From assembly GCA_029259115.1 (NCBI GenBank), contig JAPDJO010000029.1:1-64000 (forward strand): 64,000 nt of DNA. The letters are read 5' to 3'. The position numbers and the translations under genes are program-made. Origin of the DNA: Thermoplasmatota archaeon (GTDB taxonomy: Archaea; Thermoplasmatota; E2; DHVEG-1; B18-G2). Below the pieces are notes generated by a model. It was given only the letters and a program-made list of their open reading frames with translations. It ran no database searches and had not been told where the DNA came from. Each line of letters begins with the position of its first letter. Positions within the stretch are counted from its first letter, which is position 1. Below, piece after piece: positions 1-10,015 of the stretch.

Positions 1-434
1 GGGCTCTATACTTTGGTCATTACTATATGGATGATTGTAGTCTGCCACCAACATTTTCACATGGAAATGTATGGACACTTGGTCTTTATGGCGCCAAGAA
101 TTGGAGCGGTGTTTTTCATGGAGGTTTTTCGACGTACTCATACCTAAACCCTTATCCTTTTTATCCACTATTTCTGTATCTTCTGTATATTGAGATTTAT
201 CTGGACGAATATTCCGGATGGCATGTGAGTGAAACAATGATGGAAATGCTGGATTTTGCCCTGTTTGTACTCTACTTTCCGATATTTTCCCTTTACTATG
301 CTGATCCATATGGGACGGAGATATATTTACCTGGAGCAATAGGATTCTATGGCATATACATAAAAGTACCAATAATTGATCAAGCGTACTTTATGGGTTA
401 CTCTCATGCGGTCTCCATAGAAAATGTTCAATAG
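1..434 (+). CDS. 5'-truncated membrane protein, paralog of the next gene
   Basis: Frame open from base 3 (ALYFGHYYMDD...), aligns with GALYLGAEE...GHVWTKGL...HAVSIE of the 529..1620 protein. Confidence 0.7.
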   Translation, partial: ALYFGHYYMDDCSLPPTFSHGNVWTLGLYGAKNWSGVFHGGFSTYSYLNPYPFYPLFLYLLYIEIYLDEYSGWHVSETMMEMLDFALFVLYFPIFSLYYADPYGTEIYLPGAIGFYGIYIKVPIIDQAYFMGYSHAVSIENVQ

Positions 435-442
435 AAGTAAAT

Positions 443-468
443 CCATTTTGTACAAAAATTATTTAAGC
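443..468 (+). promoter_or_regulatory. TTGTACA-type promoter element with TATA-like TTTAAG
   Basis: ccattttgtacaaaaattatttaagc; matches elements at 10810, 52180 and 58803. Confidence 0.45.
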
Positions 469-528
469 TCTTACAATGTTTGTAAATGTGGGGTGTACAG
501 ATTGAAAAACAGGGTTGTTTACAGATTG

Positions 529-1620
529 ATGGTTCATCTTGTTTTTACTCTGATTATTCTATCCATACTGCCATCCGCTGTTGTGAACAGTGAGAAAAGA
601 TCACAGACAGATTCCAAAGATGTTGTGGAAATATCGATTTTATTTCCTAGATTCGGAAAAGAGTTTGGAAACAGAACTTTGAAGATTTCCAAAGAGAAAT
701 ATGTTAAACTTGGGGAGATATTCAACATTACCCTGGAATCACTTGAAAAGGCAGAAACGGATGAAGAGATATGCAGAATATTCAATGAAACTATTGTGAA
801 GCTTAAAGATATGGGAATTTTATCAGGTATCGATATCAAAAGGTTACAGAGATTAGTAATCAACAGGTACTTGAAGAGCAAGAAATACACACAATTCCTC
901 GAAAAATTAAGCAAGAAATTCAATATTTCGGATAAGGTTGATAATCTGTTTTGCCTTATATGTGGGAGAGTTGATGCCAACAGATCTTTTGATATAGATC
1001 TGCTTTCCCGGGTATATGATCTTGGCGTGCGCTTGCCCATATCTATAACTGCACTCGTAGTGGCCATGCTCTTACGTATGCTACTTCCATCCAGTGACTC
1101 CCTAGAAAACTTCTTAGAATTTCTTTGTTGGATACCCATTGGCATATCATTTATTCATTTACAGTCACCATTGCCAGTATTCGGCGCCCTGTACCTCGGT
1201 GCAGAGGAGATAATTATTTATGACCCCAACGGGAAGACATATCTACGCCCTGCGCATGGTCATGTATGGACTAAGGGGTTAAAAGGGGTTAAGGTGTGGG
1301 ATGGTACATTCTATGGAAATTTTTCTATTTTGTTTTATCCCTACTACCCAATTTTGTCTTATTCCCTGTTGTTGATAGAATATCTCCAGGAAAAAATGCC
1401 CCAATATAGCGATATCCTGAATAAGCTAAGTATCTCTCTACTTCTTCTCAGATTCCCTATACTCATTTTTATGTATAGCATTTTCTCAAATTTCAGATGG
1501 TGCGTAGACTGGCTTCCGGCTGCACTGGGATATAATGGCATTTTTATAAAAGTACCATCCAGCTACAGCTTCTTCATAGGTTATGCTCACGCTGTCTCGA
1601 TAGAGTACGCCGATTTTTAA
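529..1620 (+). CDS. membrane/secreted protein of unknown function
   Basis: ORF 424..1620; likely start ATG 529 (or TTG 502) giving a signal peptide, with promoter-like element at 443-468. Confidence 0.65.
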   Translation: MVHLVFTLIILSILPSAVVNSEKRSQTDSKDVVEISILFPRFGKEFGNRTLKISKEKYVKLGEIFNITLESLEKAETDEEICRIFNETIVKLKDMGILSGIDIKRLQRLVINRYLKSKKYTQFLEKLSKKFNISDKVDNLFCLICGRVDANRSFDIDLLSRVYDLGVRLPISITALVVAMLLRMLLPSSDSLENFLEFLCWIPIGISFIHLQSPLPVFGALYLGAEEIIIYDPNGKTYLRPAHGHVWTKGLKGVKVWDGTFYGNFSILFYPYYPILSYSLLLIEYLQEKMPQYSDILNKLSISLLLLRFPILIFMYSIFSNFRWCVDWLPAALGYNGIFIKVPSSYSFFIGYAHAVSIEYADF

Positions 1621-1698
1621 GTGATAAAATTTCATTGTTTCCTTGCTTTTCGATTTATTTAAATACCTTTTATCTTATCCACCTTCTGAACATCAGAT

Positions 1699-1821
1699 GG
1701 CCCGGGTGGTGTAGCGGTAACATAAGGGACTGTGGAGAGGGGCTTCGCCCCTTCTAACCCTGCAGAATCCGGAATCCCTTGCAGAGATCCCTTGTCCCGA
1801 GTTCAAATCTCGGCCCGGGCC
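1699..1821 (+). tRNA. tRNA-His(GTG) with 51-nt intron at 37/38
   Basis: Acceptor GCCCGGG/CCCGGGC, G-1 and C73, anticodon stem AGGGA/TCCCT, loop CTGTGG|A, T arm CCGAG-TTCAAAT-CTCGG; intron about 1736-1786. Confidence 0.9.
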
Positions 1822-3114
1822 TTATCCAATGACCCTCTCCCACTTCTTCACATTCAGAACCTTTCCAAGAGAACTTCCCCTTTTGATCTCCTCTCTTATC
1901 CTGTCTTCATGCTCCTTGACATCCAGAGATCTGTTTGCTATCTCCTGTGCTATCTCCTGAGGAATCACCACAACTCCAGAATCGTCACCAACTATCCAGT
2001 CTCCCGTTCTTACGGTCTGTCCACCACATTTGATTTCCACACCTATCTCTCCAAATCCTTTTGGTTCCCCAGCATTCGATGAAACGTTTCTGCAGAATAC
2101 GGGAAAATCCATTTTCAGGAGATCGTCGAGATCCCTCACCGCCCCATCTACAACAACACCAGCAAGACTTTTCATCTTCGCGCTCCATGTTGCAAGCTCT
2201 CCCCATACGGCAGTATCTCCAGAGCCAGCATCTATTACAAGCACATCTCCAGGTTCTGCTTTGTCTATGGCTTCTATAGGCTTAGCCCAGTCACCATCCA
2301 TGGTTTTAACGGTCAGAGCCCTTCCAACCATGTGAAAACCAGATTTTATAGGTCTGATTCCGTGCATCGCCCCCTTCCTGTGCATGGCATCAGATATGTT
2401 TGGCGTTGAAACCTTCGAGAATGCTTTCCTCAATTCCTCCTTGCTGTACTTTTTATAGAGTTCAACTTTGATCTTCTTCCTCTCGCTCATGGCTTTCTTT
2501 ATCATCCTTGTAGCTTCGGTGACATTCGGGGCTTTCGTTATCGCTCCTCCAACGATTATTATCGATGCTCCAGCATTCACAGCATCAACTACTGTCTCGC
2601 TGTTCAGACCACCCGCAATCGCTACAGGAATATCTACGTTCTTCACGATCTCCTTCGTTATCTGTATGGGATTTTCTCCCCTCATCTGCTCATCTATACC
2701 AACATGAACGCATATGTAATCGACCCCCAATTTCTCAAGTTCCTTTGCTCTCTTTACTTTATTATCAACTCCGATGACATCAACCATAACCTTTGTACCA
2801 TACTTTCTGCTCGCTCTCACCGCCTCTTTTATAGTTTCATCATCGGCAACTCCAAGAATACAAACAACATCTGCTCCAGCCTTTGATGCTATCTCTACTT
2901 CCAAGGCCCCAGTGTCCATGGTCTTCATATCAGCGACTATTGTTTTGTCTGGAAATTCCTTCTTCAACTTCCTTACGATTTCGAGACCTTCGCTTTTTAT
3001 CAAAGGTGTGCCAGCTTCAAGCCAGTCGGCGCCGCCCTCGATAGATTCCTTTGCTATCTGTATAGCTCTGTGACCGTTTATCAGATCCAGGGCCACCTGA
3101 AGGATGGGTTTCAT
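1822..3114 (-). CDS. bifunctional 3-hexulose-6-phosphate synthase / RraA-like protein
   Basis: MKPILQVALDLINGHRAIQIAKES... HPS/OMPDC barrel, then an RraA-like domain (DAGSGDTAVWGELA...GAVRD); internal start preferred within ORF 1822..3543. Confidence 0.85.
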   Translation of the reverse strand: MKPILQVALDLINGHRAIQIAKESIEGGADWLEAGTPLIKSEGLEIVRKLKKEFPDKTIVADMKTMDTGALEVEIASKAGADVVCILGVADDETIKEAVRASRKYGTKVMVDVIGVDNKVKRAKELEKLGVDYICVHVGIDEQMRGENPIQITKEIVKNVDIPVAIAGGLNSETVVDAVNAGASIIIVGGAITKAPNVTEATRMIKKAMSERKKIKVELYKKYSKEELRKAFSKVSTPNISDAMHRKGAMHGIRPIKSGFHMVGRALTVKTMDGDWAKPIEAIDKAEPGDVLVIDAGSGDTAVWGELATWSAKMKSLAGVVVDGAVRDLDDLLKMDFPVFCRNVSSNAGEPKGFGEIGVEIKCGGQTVRTGDWIVGDDSGVVVIPQEIAQEIANRSLDVKEHEDRIREEIKRGSSLGKVLNVKKWERVIG

Positions 3115-3215
3115 GATATTGCATATTCTCGAGGGATTTAAAAGGTGTGTAGGTGCTATTGAAATAATCGGTAATGGTTGCTTATCAGCCTTCGACTCAC
3201 CAAGATGGTGAAATC

Positions 3216-4430
3216 TTATGTTGAGATTGGAAGAGACTCGGAACCTGAATATCCCTTCTTTTCGTACAACTTCTTGAGTATTATCGGCGTGAGTATCGAA
3301 GATACTATGACGTAGATGATAGTCGTTGTGATGATGGCTGTACCCATCTCGATGCCAAATACGCCGGAGGAATATGCTAGGGCTGCAATAACCAGCGCTA
3401 CCTCCATCTCGGGAACCATCCCGATTCCCACACATAGCGATTCTCTTGCGCTCATACCGCCAAGTTTTGCTCCAAATCCGCATCCCACTATCTTTCCCAT
3501 AAAGGCTAAAGGAATTACGGCAAGCAGGAGAAGATTGAAACATGAGATGAGTTCAAAGTCAACCAGTATTCCAACTTTTACAAAGAAAATGGGAATGAAC
3601 ACCGCAGAAGAGATTACTCTGATTGGCATCGTTATTTTCCTTGAATGTCTTGATTGCCCCATGAGTAAGCCGGCAAAATATGCACCTGTTATAGGTGCAA
3701 TCTTTGATAACTGTGCAAAATATGCAAGCAATAACATTATACCAAAGGCAACACTAGTCATCCCAAAAGGTATATGAAGGAATTTATCAGCCCAATCCAT
3801 CATTCTTTCAATCAATCTATATCTCGAAACAAGATAAAGTGCAAGGAAAAATAAGGTTATTCCAATAACCACTTCTATGATTTCTCCACTGCTCAGCACA
3901 ACGGTTACAAGCACTATTCCAAAAATGTCATCCACAACTGCTGCTGCCAAAATCGTGTTTCCAACTCTGGTGTGCAGGATTCCCATATCCATCATCGTTC
4001 TTGCGGTGACTCCAACGCTTGTAGCGGTATAGATCGTACCAAATGCCATTGCTGCTTTTATATCAAAGTTCAGTAGGTAAAGAGAGAATAAGAATCCAAA
4101 GAGGAATGTGATTAGAACTCCGAAGATTCCCGTCAAAAGGGCGCTTTTTTCGCTCTTTTTAAAATCTTCCAAATTTGTTTCCATACCAGATAAAAAGAGG
4201 AGAGAGAGGATTCCCATATCTGCAAAGAAATCGAAGGCTGGATGGTTGATATCCAGATTAAGTGAGAATTCATGATTTATAAAGTGCATGGTTGGAGGAA
4301 GAAGGAAAGATACGAGAGAGAAGAAGATACCGATCAGAATCTCGCCCACAACAGGGGGCAGTTTTTTCCTTATAAATATTTCGTCCATGATTTTTGTGAG
4401 AATCAATGCCAGTGCGAGTTCAACGAGCAT
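3216..4430 (-). CDS. CPA2-type Na+/H+ or K+/H+ antiporter (cation:proton antiporter)
   Basis: 404 aa polytopic protein, KefB/NapA-like motifs. Confidence 0.85.
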   Translation of the reverse strand: MLVELALALILTKIMDEIFIRKKLPPVVGEILIGIFFSLVSFLLPPTMHFINHEFSLNLDINHPAFDFFADMGILSLLFLSGMETNLEDFKKSEKSALLTGIFGVLITFLFGFLFSLYLLNFDIKAAMAFGTIYTATSVGVTARTMMDMGILHTRVGNTILAAAVVDDIFGIVLVTVVLSSGEIIEVVIGITLFFLALYLVSRYRLIERMMDWADKFLHIPFGMTSVAFGIMLLLAYFAQLSKIAPITGAYFAGLLMGQSRHSRKITMPIRVISSAVFIPIFFVKVGILVDFELISCFNLLLLAVIPLAFMGKIVGCGFGAKLGGMSARESLCVGIGMVPEMEVALVIAALAYSSGVFGIEMGTAIITTTIIYVIVSSILTPIILKKLYEKKGYSGSESLPIST

Positions 4431-4869
4431 GCTTATTTACCTCTACCCATGCCCTTATTAATTCAAGAATATTCAGATCCCCGATGACATGCATATTTTC
4501 ATCCACGACGGGCAACTCTTCCAGACTGTTCTTAAACATCTTTTTGAATGCAACTTCAAGAGTGTCATCGTCTCTTACATATACGGGTGGAAGCATTATA
4601 TCTCTCGCCTTTGTTTCACCGCTAAGTTTCATTGGAAAATGGTATGAAATATACTCCTCCGGAATATATTTGCAGTAAAGATACTGCACAAGTTCAATTA
4701 CCGGTATTATTCCCACGAGTCTCTCTCTACCATCTAAAACATAGACCGATCTGGTCTTTGGGTCCTCAATAATCTTCTCTGCAACCTCCAAAAGATTATC
4801 ATCTTCGTGAACGATCGATACCTGCTGGGTGATAAGGTTCTTTATGTTCTTTACTTTTATTCTCTCCAT
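4420..4869 (-). CDS. CBS-domain protein
   Basis: Two CBS repeats (ITQQVSIVHEDDNLLEVAEKI; MLPPVYVRDDDTLEVAFKKM); overlaps the antiporter gene. Confidence 0.8.
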   Translation of the reverse strand: MERIKVKNIKNLITQQVSIVHEDDNLLEVAEKIIEDPKTRSVYVLDGRERLVGIIPVIELVQYLYCKYIPEEYISYHFPMKLSGETKARDIMLPPVYVRDDDTLEVAFKKMFKNSLEELPVVDENMHVIGDLNILELIRAWVEVNKHAR

Positions 4870-5020
4870 ATACAGTAATTTCCAAAGGTCCAAGAAATAG
4901 AAAAAATTTGGGGTGAATCTTCCATTTAGGAGCGGCGCCGCCTTCACAGTATTTTGTAAAAATAACTCAGCGACCTGAACTCTCTTGAGATTTCTATCAT
5001 ATCCACTAAAACAATTGATA

Positions 5021-5683
5021 TTACAGAAATCCGAGCGCCTCCTCGATCCTATTCATCTCTATACCTGTTGTAAGACTTCCTATTACAGCTCCGTGAGAGT
5101 TTGCTATAATACCGCTTCCTATCAAAGGTACTCCGTGATTTACGGTTCCGACCATTACATCTATTTTAAAAGTTTTCTCTAGAAGTTCTCTTTCCTTCTC
5201 CTCGATTTTGGGATGACAAAGCAGTCCTTTGTTGGTCACAACCGCAGCCATACCAACGGTTTTCAATCCTGCTATTGTACCTGTTCTTACTGGCACTCCA
5301 AATACCTCTTCCATCTTTTTGATATTGTATCGCCTTATATCAGGATGGACAAGGGCTCCATTATCATTAACTAGAATGTTATTCCCTGCTGCATTATGTC
5401 TATCTTGAATAACAAATACTTTGAAACCTTCTTCTTCCAATATCCTTACACTCTCATCATCAGCCGTATTTGAGATGACAGCTCCATGGGAGTTTATGGC
5501 TAATAATGATCCAATTATGGAACTTTCTGAGATACTCATCTCTACAACCTTTACATTCAATGCCTTCGAAATCTTGCTTTTTACTCTCTTTGTTAAATTT
5601 TTCCTTAGGAAAACGATTTCGTCATTTGCTCTTGCGAATATTCCAACATGAGGATTCCTATCAAAGTCAAGTTGTTCCAGCAT
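5021..5683 (-). CDS. translation initiation factor aIF6
   Basis: 220 aa, repeated IGSLLAINSHGAVIS / VPLIGSGIIANSHGAVIG motifs. Confidence 0.95.
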   Translation of the reverse strand: MLEQLDFDRNPHVGIFARANDEIVFLRKNLTKRVKSKISKALNVKVVEMSISESSIIGSLLAINSHGAVISNTADDESVRILEEEGFKVFVIQDRHNAAGNNILVNDNGALVHPDIRRYNIKKMEEVFGVPVRTGTIAGLKTVGMAAVVTNKGLLCHPKIEEKERELLEKTFKIDVMVGTVNHGVPLIGSGIIANSHGAVIGSLTTGIEMNRIEEALGFL

Positions 5684-5686
5684 GCA

Positions 5687-6322
5687 TCACTTCTCTTTTT
5701 GTTCTTCTGGTTTCTCTTTAACCTTCTCTTTGTCATCACTTTCCTTTTTTTCTTCAGGTGGTTCCTCTATTTTTGCTTCATCTCCCTTCTTCTCTGTATC
5801 AACTTCTTTGCCTTTTTCTTCTGGCTTCTCAGATTCTTTCGCCTCTTTTTCTTCCTCTTTCACTTCTTCGATTTTAGCAATTCTTTTCTCCTTGTCCTCC
5901 TCTGTTTTTTCTTCGGTCTCTCCTTCAATCTCTGCAGGCTTTTCCTCACCTTCCTTCTTTTCTTCCTCAGCTTCCTCCTCTTTCTTCTTAAGTATAGGCT
6001 TCTTTGATTCTTTTATTACTTTGAGTTCTTCTCTGAAGGATTTAAACTCAACTTCTGGAAGAGATACCTCAACGACTCCATCATCAAATCTAACAGCTCT
6101 CACCCTTATCTTACTCGGTATCTTATACTTGCCTCTAGACCATATTGCATGATTTACAGATTCATCGATCCATATCTTTTCTGTATCAACTTTCATGTGT
6201 CTAGACAAAAATTTTCTTATTGTCTTTATTGCTCTGGGTGCAGCCTTTGAAGAAGGGCCATGTTTTGCGCCCCTTAAAGGTATAACATATATCCTTTCCA
6301 ATTCCTTCTCTGCCATAGCCAT
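5687..6322 (-). CDS. rpl31e: ribosomal protein L31e with long Glu/Lys-rich C-terminal extension
   Basis: L31e core (YVIPLRGAKHGPSSKAAPRAIKTIRKFLSRHM...), then about 115 aa KE-rich tail; TGATG coupling with L39e. Confidence 0.88.
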   Translation of the reverse strand: MAMAEKELERIYVIPLRGAKHGPSSKAAPRAIKTIRKFLSRHMKVDTEKIWIDESVNHAIWSRGKYKIPSKIRVRAVRFDDGVVEVSLPEVEFKSFREELKVIKESKKPILKKKEEEAEEEKKEGEEKPAEIEGETEEKTEEDKEKRIAKIEEVKEEEKEAKESEKPEEKGKEVDTEKKGDEAKIEEPPEEKKESDDKEKVKEKPEEQKEK

Positions 6323-6477
6323 CACTTCTGAAGTTTACTTCTTCTCCAATTTCTTATCTTAGGATGCCTAAGAAATCTCCTACTAGTTCTTATGACTACC
6401 CACGCAGGAACCCTTCTATTGCTCTTTAGAGCTTTTAGCAGCCTCAGTTTTTTTGCCAAAGGTTTGTGCCTTGCCAT
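6322..6477 (-). CDS. rpl39e: ribosomal protein L39e (51 aa; not in ORF track)
   Basis: [51 protein letters not shown]. Confidence 0.95.
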   Translation of the reverse strand: MARHKPLAKKLRLLKALKSNRRVPAWVVIRTSRRFLRHPKIRNWRRSKLQK

Positions 6478-6821
6478 TATAATCCCCTTCTTTCTATCTT
6501 AATATCTCTTTTACTTTTGGCTAGTTTAGCTAGGAGAGCTTTCAGTTGAGTGTCATCAATTTTACTTCTTATCTTTCCGCTCTGAGCTAAGATTATGAGT
6601 TGATCTTCTATTGCTCTCGCAAATTCTGGTCTTGCCATCTTTATCCTAGCCAACCTTTCTCTTGCTTCATGAGTCAGTATCAGGGAAAGGATTCTTCTCC
6701 TCTCTTCCTCTATCTCTTCCCTTTCCAATTCTTCCTGTTCCTGTATAGCTTGCTGATATGCGAGTTGTCTTTTCAATTCCTCCAATTTTCTCCTTTTTAT
6801 CTCTTCTAGGTCTTCATCCAT
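6477..6821 (-). CDS. PDCD5-family DNA-binding protein
   Basis: 114 aa; [19 protein letters not shown]...[19 protein letters not shown]. Confidence 0.92.
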   Translation of the reverse strand: MDEDLEEIKRRKLEELKRQLAYQQAIQEQEELEREEIEEERRRILSLILTHEARERLARIKMARPEFARAIEDQLIILAQSGKIRSKIDDTQLKALLAKLAKSKRDIKIERRGL

Positions 6822-6831
6822 ATCAATTCCT

Positions 6832-7284
6832 TCAGTACTTCTTTAGTTCAGGTATCTGCTCTTCCAACTCAAGCTTAACCTCATGGGCAGTATTATCTAC
6901 AAATGATTGACCTTTTGGAGTTATAACTCTACCCTTTCCCTTAATTTTTGTAACATAACCAGCTTCCTCTAACTGTTGAAGTGCCTTTCTTACTATAGAT
7001 CCGCTTCCCTTTACTGCTCTGTAAGGTTTTGATCCTTTGTCCTTCTTCCCACCATATTCTGCTCTTAGCCTTTCTATACCAATACTCTTTCTGATATATA
7101 CTTTCCTAAGTATGGATGCACACCTTGTGTACCACCAGTCTGGATCCATAGGGGGATTCTCGGAATGAGGACCTGTCTTTACGAATCTGGCCCATTCCGG
7201 CGGCGTAAATGTCTTATCCTTCTTCAATTTCTCTGCAATCTTCTTGATTAATGCATCTGCTGGAACATCATATGCGGTTGTCAT
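6832..7284 (-). CDS. rps19e: ribosomal protein S19e
   Basis: [23 protein letters not shown]...[17 protein letters not shown]. Confidence 0.95.
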   Translation of the reverse strand: MTTAYDVPADALIKKIAEKLKKDKTFTPPEWARFVKTGPHSENPPMDPDWWYTRCASILRKVYIRKSIGIERLRAEYGGKKDKGSKPYRAVKGSGSIVRKALQQLEEAGYVTKIKGKGRVITPKGQSFVDNTAHEVKLELEEQIPELKKY

Positions 7285-7333
7285 ATTCCATATCTCCTTA
7301 TTTTAAAAGGCTGTAAGGGGTATTTAACATTAG

Positions 7334-7675
7334 TTATTTAAGGATAGCGAAAGATTTTTCTTTCAGAGGTATCCTTTTGTAGGAACCACAACGATAACAA
7401 TATATGATCAATTTTCCTCTACCAGTCCTTATCCTCGCATTAACCCCTGGAAGAAGAAATCTATAGCATTTCTTGCAAAATAAGAGCTTGTATTTTTTTG
7501 GTATTCTCACTCTATATTTCATTCCGATCTTTCTTGCTATCTCAACATATCTATCTGCTCTATCCATCCTGTTCCTTAAAGCCTCCTTTTCAGCAAGCTC
7601 GAAAAGTTCTGATATTCTCTGTTTCGCTATGGTCTTGTATAGTCTTTTCTCTCTCCTTCGGACTTTTCTCGGCAT
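7334..7675 (-). CDS. RNase P protein component 4 (Rpr2/Rpp21)
   Basis: Zn-ribbon FCKKCYRFLLPGVNARIRTG...YCYRCG. Confidence 0.88.
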   Translation of the reverse strand: MPRKVRRREKRLYKTIAKQRISELFELAEKEALRNRMDRADRYVEIARKIGMKYRVRIPKKYKLLFCKKCYRFLLPGVNARIRTGRGKLIIYCYRCGSYKRIPLKEKSFAILK

Positions 7676-7791
7676 TCTCCAGATGTTAAGGCTTTTCTAT
7701 ATTTTAACTTAATTTGCTATCCACATTATTTTTATTCAGATTCTCAAAAATTATATAAATCGATATCAAGTTTGAATTAAAGGTAGATACG

Positions 7792-8526
7792 ATGAGGAAA
7801 ACATACATCTTTCTATTTTTAGGGCTGATGATACCAATAATAATTCTATCGAATGTAAGCATATCTGTTTCATCTACAGATGGTCACCATATCACAGAAA
7901 TTGAAAGACCTGCCGAGGGAAAAATTTACTTCAACGATAAGGAGTTGTTCTTTACAAGTGTGGGAAATAAAACTATAGTTATTGGGCCTATAACTGTTAT
8001 TGTAAGAGGATTTTTTTCAAAAATGATAAGAAAGGTTGAGATAAAGATAGACAATAACACGATACACAGCGGAAGTTTCGGTCCTGTAGCATGTAGGATA
8101 AACAAAAAGCTAATGGGTATGCATGAGCTCAAGATTGTTGTGCATTTTAGATCACCCAAGATAGATCCTTTCATTTTGACTAGAAAAATATTCTTCTTCA
8201 ATCCTGTTCCGCAGTTGTTCGATATCAAGGGTACAATAGTAGGCGTTGTATTTGAAGGAAATAGCAGTTCCTACGATGCTAGATTAGGAGGAATTAATGT
8301 AACCATCATACCAGTGAATCGCGATACTTCGGGAAATAATACTCCAGTAACCGTAACAACAGGGTATATGCTTCTCAACAGAGGAAAATTCAGAGTAAGG
8401 GTTAAACCGGGACCGTATTACATACATATAAGAGAGGTTGGCTACAAACCATGGGAAGAAATGGTTATTGTGCGTGCAGGAGCAAAAACAAGAGTGAAGA
8501 TACATCTGGAAAGCCTAGCCTCTTAA
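7792..8526 (+). CDS. secreted protein with carboxypeptidase-regulatory-like domain
   Basis: Signal peptide; GINVTIIPVNR...GKFRVRVKPGPYYIHIREVGYKPWE. Confidence 0.6.
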   Translation: MRKTYIFLFLGLMIPIIILSNVSISVSSTDGHHITEIERPAEGKIYFNDKELFFTSVGNKTIVIGPITVIVRGFFSKMIRKVEIKIDNNTIHSGSFGPVACRINKKLMGMHELKIVVHFRSPKIDPFILTRKIFFFNPVPQLFDIKGTIVGVVFEGNSSSYDARLGGINVTIIPVNRDTSGNNTPVTVTTGYMLLNRGKFRVRVKPGPYYIHIREVGYKPWEEMVIVRAGAKTRVKIHLESLAS

Positions 8527-8568
8527 CTCAAAAAATTCATATATCTTTTCCTGTATTTTTCACTGATA

Positions 8569-9048
8569 ATGAAGATACTAGTGGTTTATTATTCGAGAAC
8601 AGGAAATACGGAGATGCTTGCAAGGGCTATCGCTGAAGGCGTAAAGGCAGAAGGAATCGAATGTGTATTGAAAAGAGCAAGCGATGTTAAAAGAGAGGAC
8701 TTTCTTGAGGCAGATGGAATAATAGCTGGATCACCTGTATACTTTGGAAGCATGGCATCTGAACTTAAGAAGGTCTTTGATGAATTTGTCGATATAAGGG
8801 AGGAAATGGAAGGTAAAATAGGTGCAGCATTTGCAACATCTGGGGATAAATCCGGTGGAAAGGAAACAACATTGCTTTCTATAATACAAGCTATGCTAAT
8901 ATATGGGATGATAATTGTTGGCGATCCCATGGATGCCACAGGACACTACGGTGTATCATGTACAGGTAGACCATCATCTAGAGATCTTGAGAATGCAAGG
9001 AAGTTGGGTAAAAGAGTAGCAAATCTAGTCAAGAGGCTGAGAGCTTGA
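8569..9048 (+). CDS. flavodoxin / NAD(P)H:quinone oxidoreductase (WrbA-like)
   Basis: MKILVVYYSRTGNTEMLARAIAEG. Confidence 0.85.
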   Translation: MKILVVYYSRTGNTEMLARAIAEGVKAEGIECVLKRASDVKREDFLEADGIIAGSPVYFGSMASELKKVFDEFVDIREEMEGKIGAAFATSGDKSGGKETTLLSIIQAMLIYGMIIVGDPMDATGHYGVSCTGRPSSRDLENARKLGKRVANLVKRLRA

Positions 9049-9503
9049 GCAAAAAGATACTCATTGTTTATGAAAGTGTTCATAACAGAAATACGGAAAA
9101 GATAGCAAATATCCTTGGAGAGTTTTTAGACGGTGATATCTTCAGAGTTAGAGAGATAGATCATAGTATACTCCTAGATTACGACGTGATAGGATTTGGT
9201 TCAGGGATCTATTTCGGAAAACACCATAAATCACTTTTTGAGCTTCTAGAAGAGATAGACAGGTTGGAGAAGAAAGCCTTCATTTTCTCAACGAGATCTA
9301 TAACACCTCAGTCTGTAGCTCACAAAAACCTAAAGAGAGAATTAATGGAGAGAGGAGCGGATATATTAGGAGAACTCTCGTGTAAAGGGGAAAATAGAGT
9401 AGGACCCTTCAAACTTCTAGGCGGAATATGTAAAGGCAGACCAGATGAGAGAGATGTAGAAAAAACCAAGATGTTTGCAAGGAGATTGATAGAAAGATTA
9501 TAG
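9045..9503 (+). CDS. flavodoxin-family protein
   Basis: KILIVYESVHNRNTEKIANILG; 4-nt overlap with upstream flavodoxin. Confidence 0.82.
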   Translation: MSKKILIVYESVHNRNTEKIANILGEFLDGDIFRVREIDHSILLDYDVIGFGSGIYFGKHHKSLFELLEEIDRLEKKAFIFSTRSITPQSVAHKNLKRELMERGADILGELSCKGENRVGPFKLLGGICKGRPDERDVEKTKMFARRLIERL

Positions 9504-10004
9504 CTATTTCTTTACCTTAACTTCCTCTATTTTGTAATCGCCAGCTTCTATCTTTGGTTTTTTCTTGATGAAAAAGTATACCTTTGGGATACTTCCCACC
9601 AAGATTATTGCTACAAAAAGTGAAATCAGGGTTATTAACTTCTCTTTACTCATTTGGTGTCCAACTATCTCGGTGAATACAAAGTAGAAGAGTAAAACAA
9701 ACATTGCCAAGACAATTGAGCCATGAATATTTGCTATCACAAGCGTTCTAAACTCTTCTTCGTGCAGCCTTTCCAGCCAAGAGTATGCTAATGATCCTTT
9801 TCTGGTCAACAAAATCGAGATCAAAATAGCAATAGCCCATATCGTTACTATTATCCATCCAAGGTTATACAACATTTTCTGGATATTGATCTCCTCTCCT
9901 GCCTTACTTGCAAATATGAAATAGAAGATGAGGGATATCATTGAGATATCGATTAGTGCAAATATGTTCATTATTATCAGTATCTTGGTTCCTGTCCTTA
10001 CCAC
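9504..10004 (-). CDS. integral membrane protein
   Basis: 166 aa with 4 predicted TM segments. Confidence 0.6.
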   Translation of the reverse strand: MVRTGTKILIIMNIFALIDISMISLIFYFIFASKAGEEINIQKMLYNLGWIIVTIWAIAILISILLTRKGSLAYSWLERLHEEEFRTLVIANIHGSIVLAMFVLLFYFVFTEIVGHQMSKEKLITLISLFVAIILVGSIPKVYFFIKKKPKIEAGDYKIEEVKVKK

Positions 10005-10015
10005 TTTTTTTTCAC

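Noticed and set aside
1732-2082. 116-aa plus-strand ORF starting inside the tRNA-His
   Set aside because: Overlaps tRNA and is antisense to the RraA domain.
5648-6152. Plus-strand ORFs 5648..6007 and 5682..6152 rich in Phe/Leu/Ser
   Set aside because: Antisense of the Glu/Lys-rich L31e tail (GAA/AAG gives TTC/CTT); low-complexity artefact.
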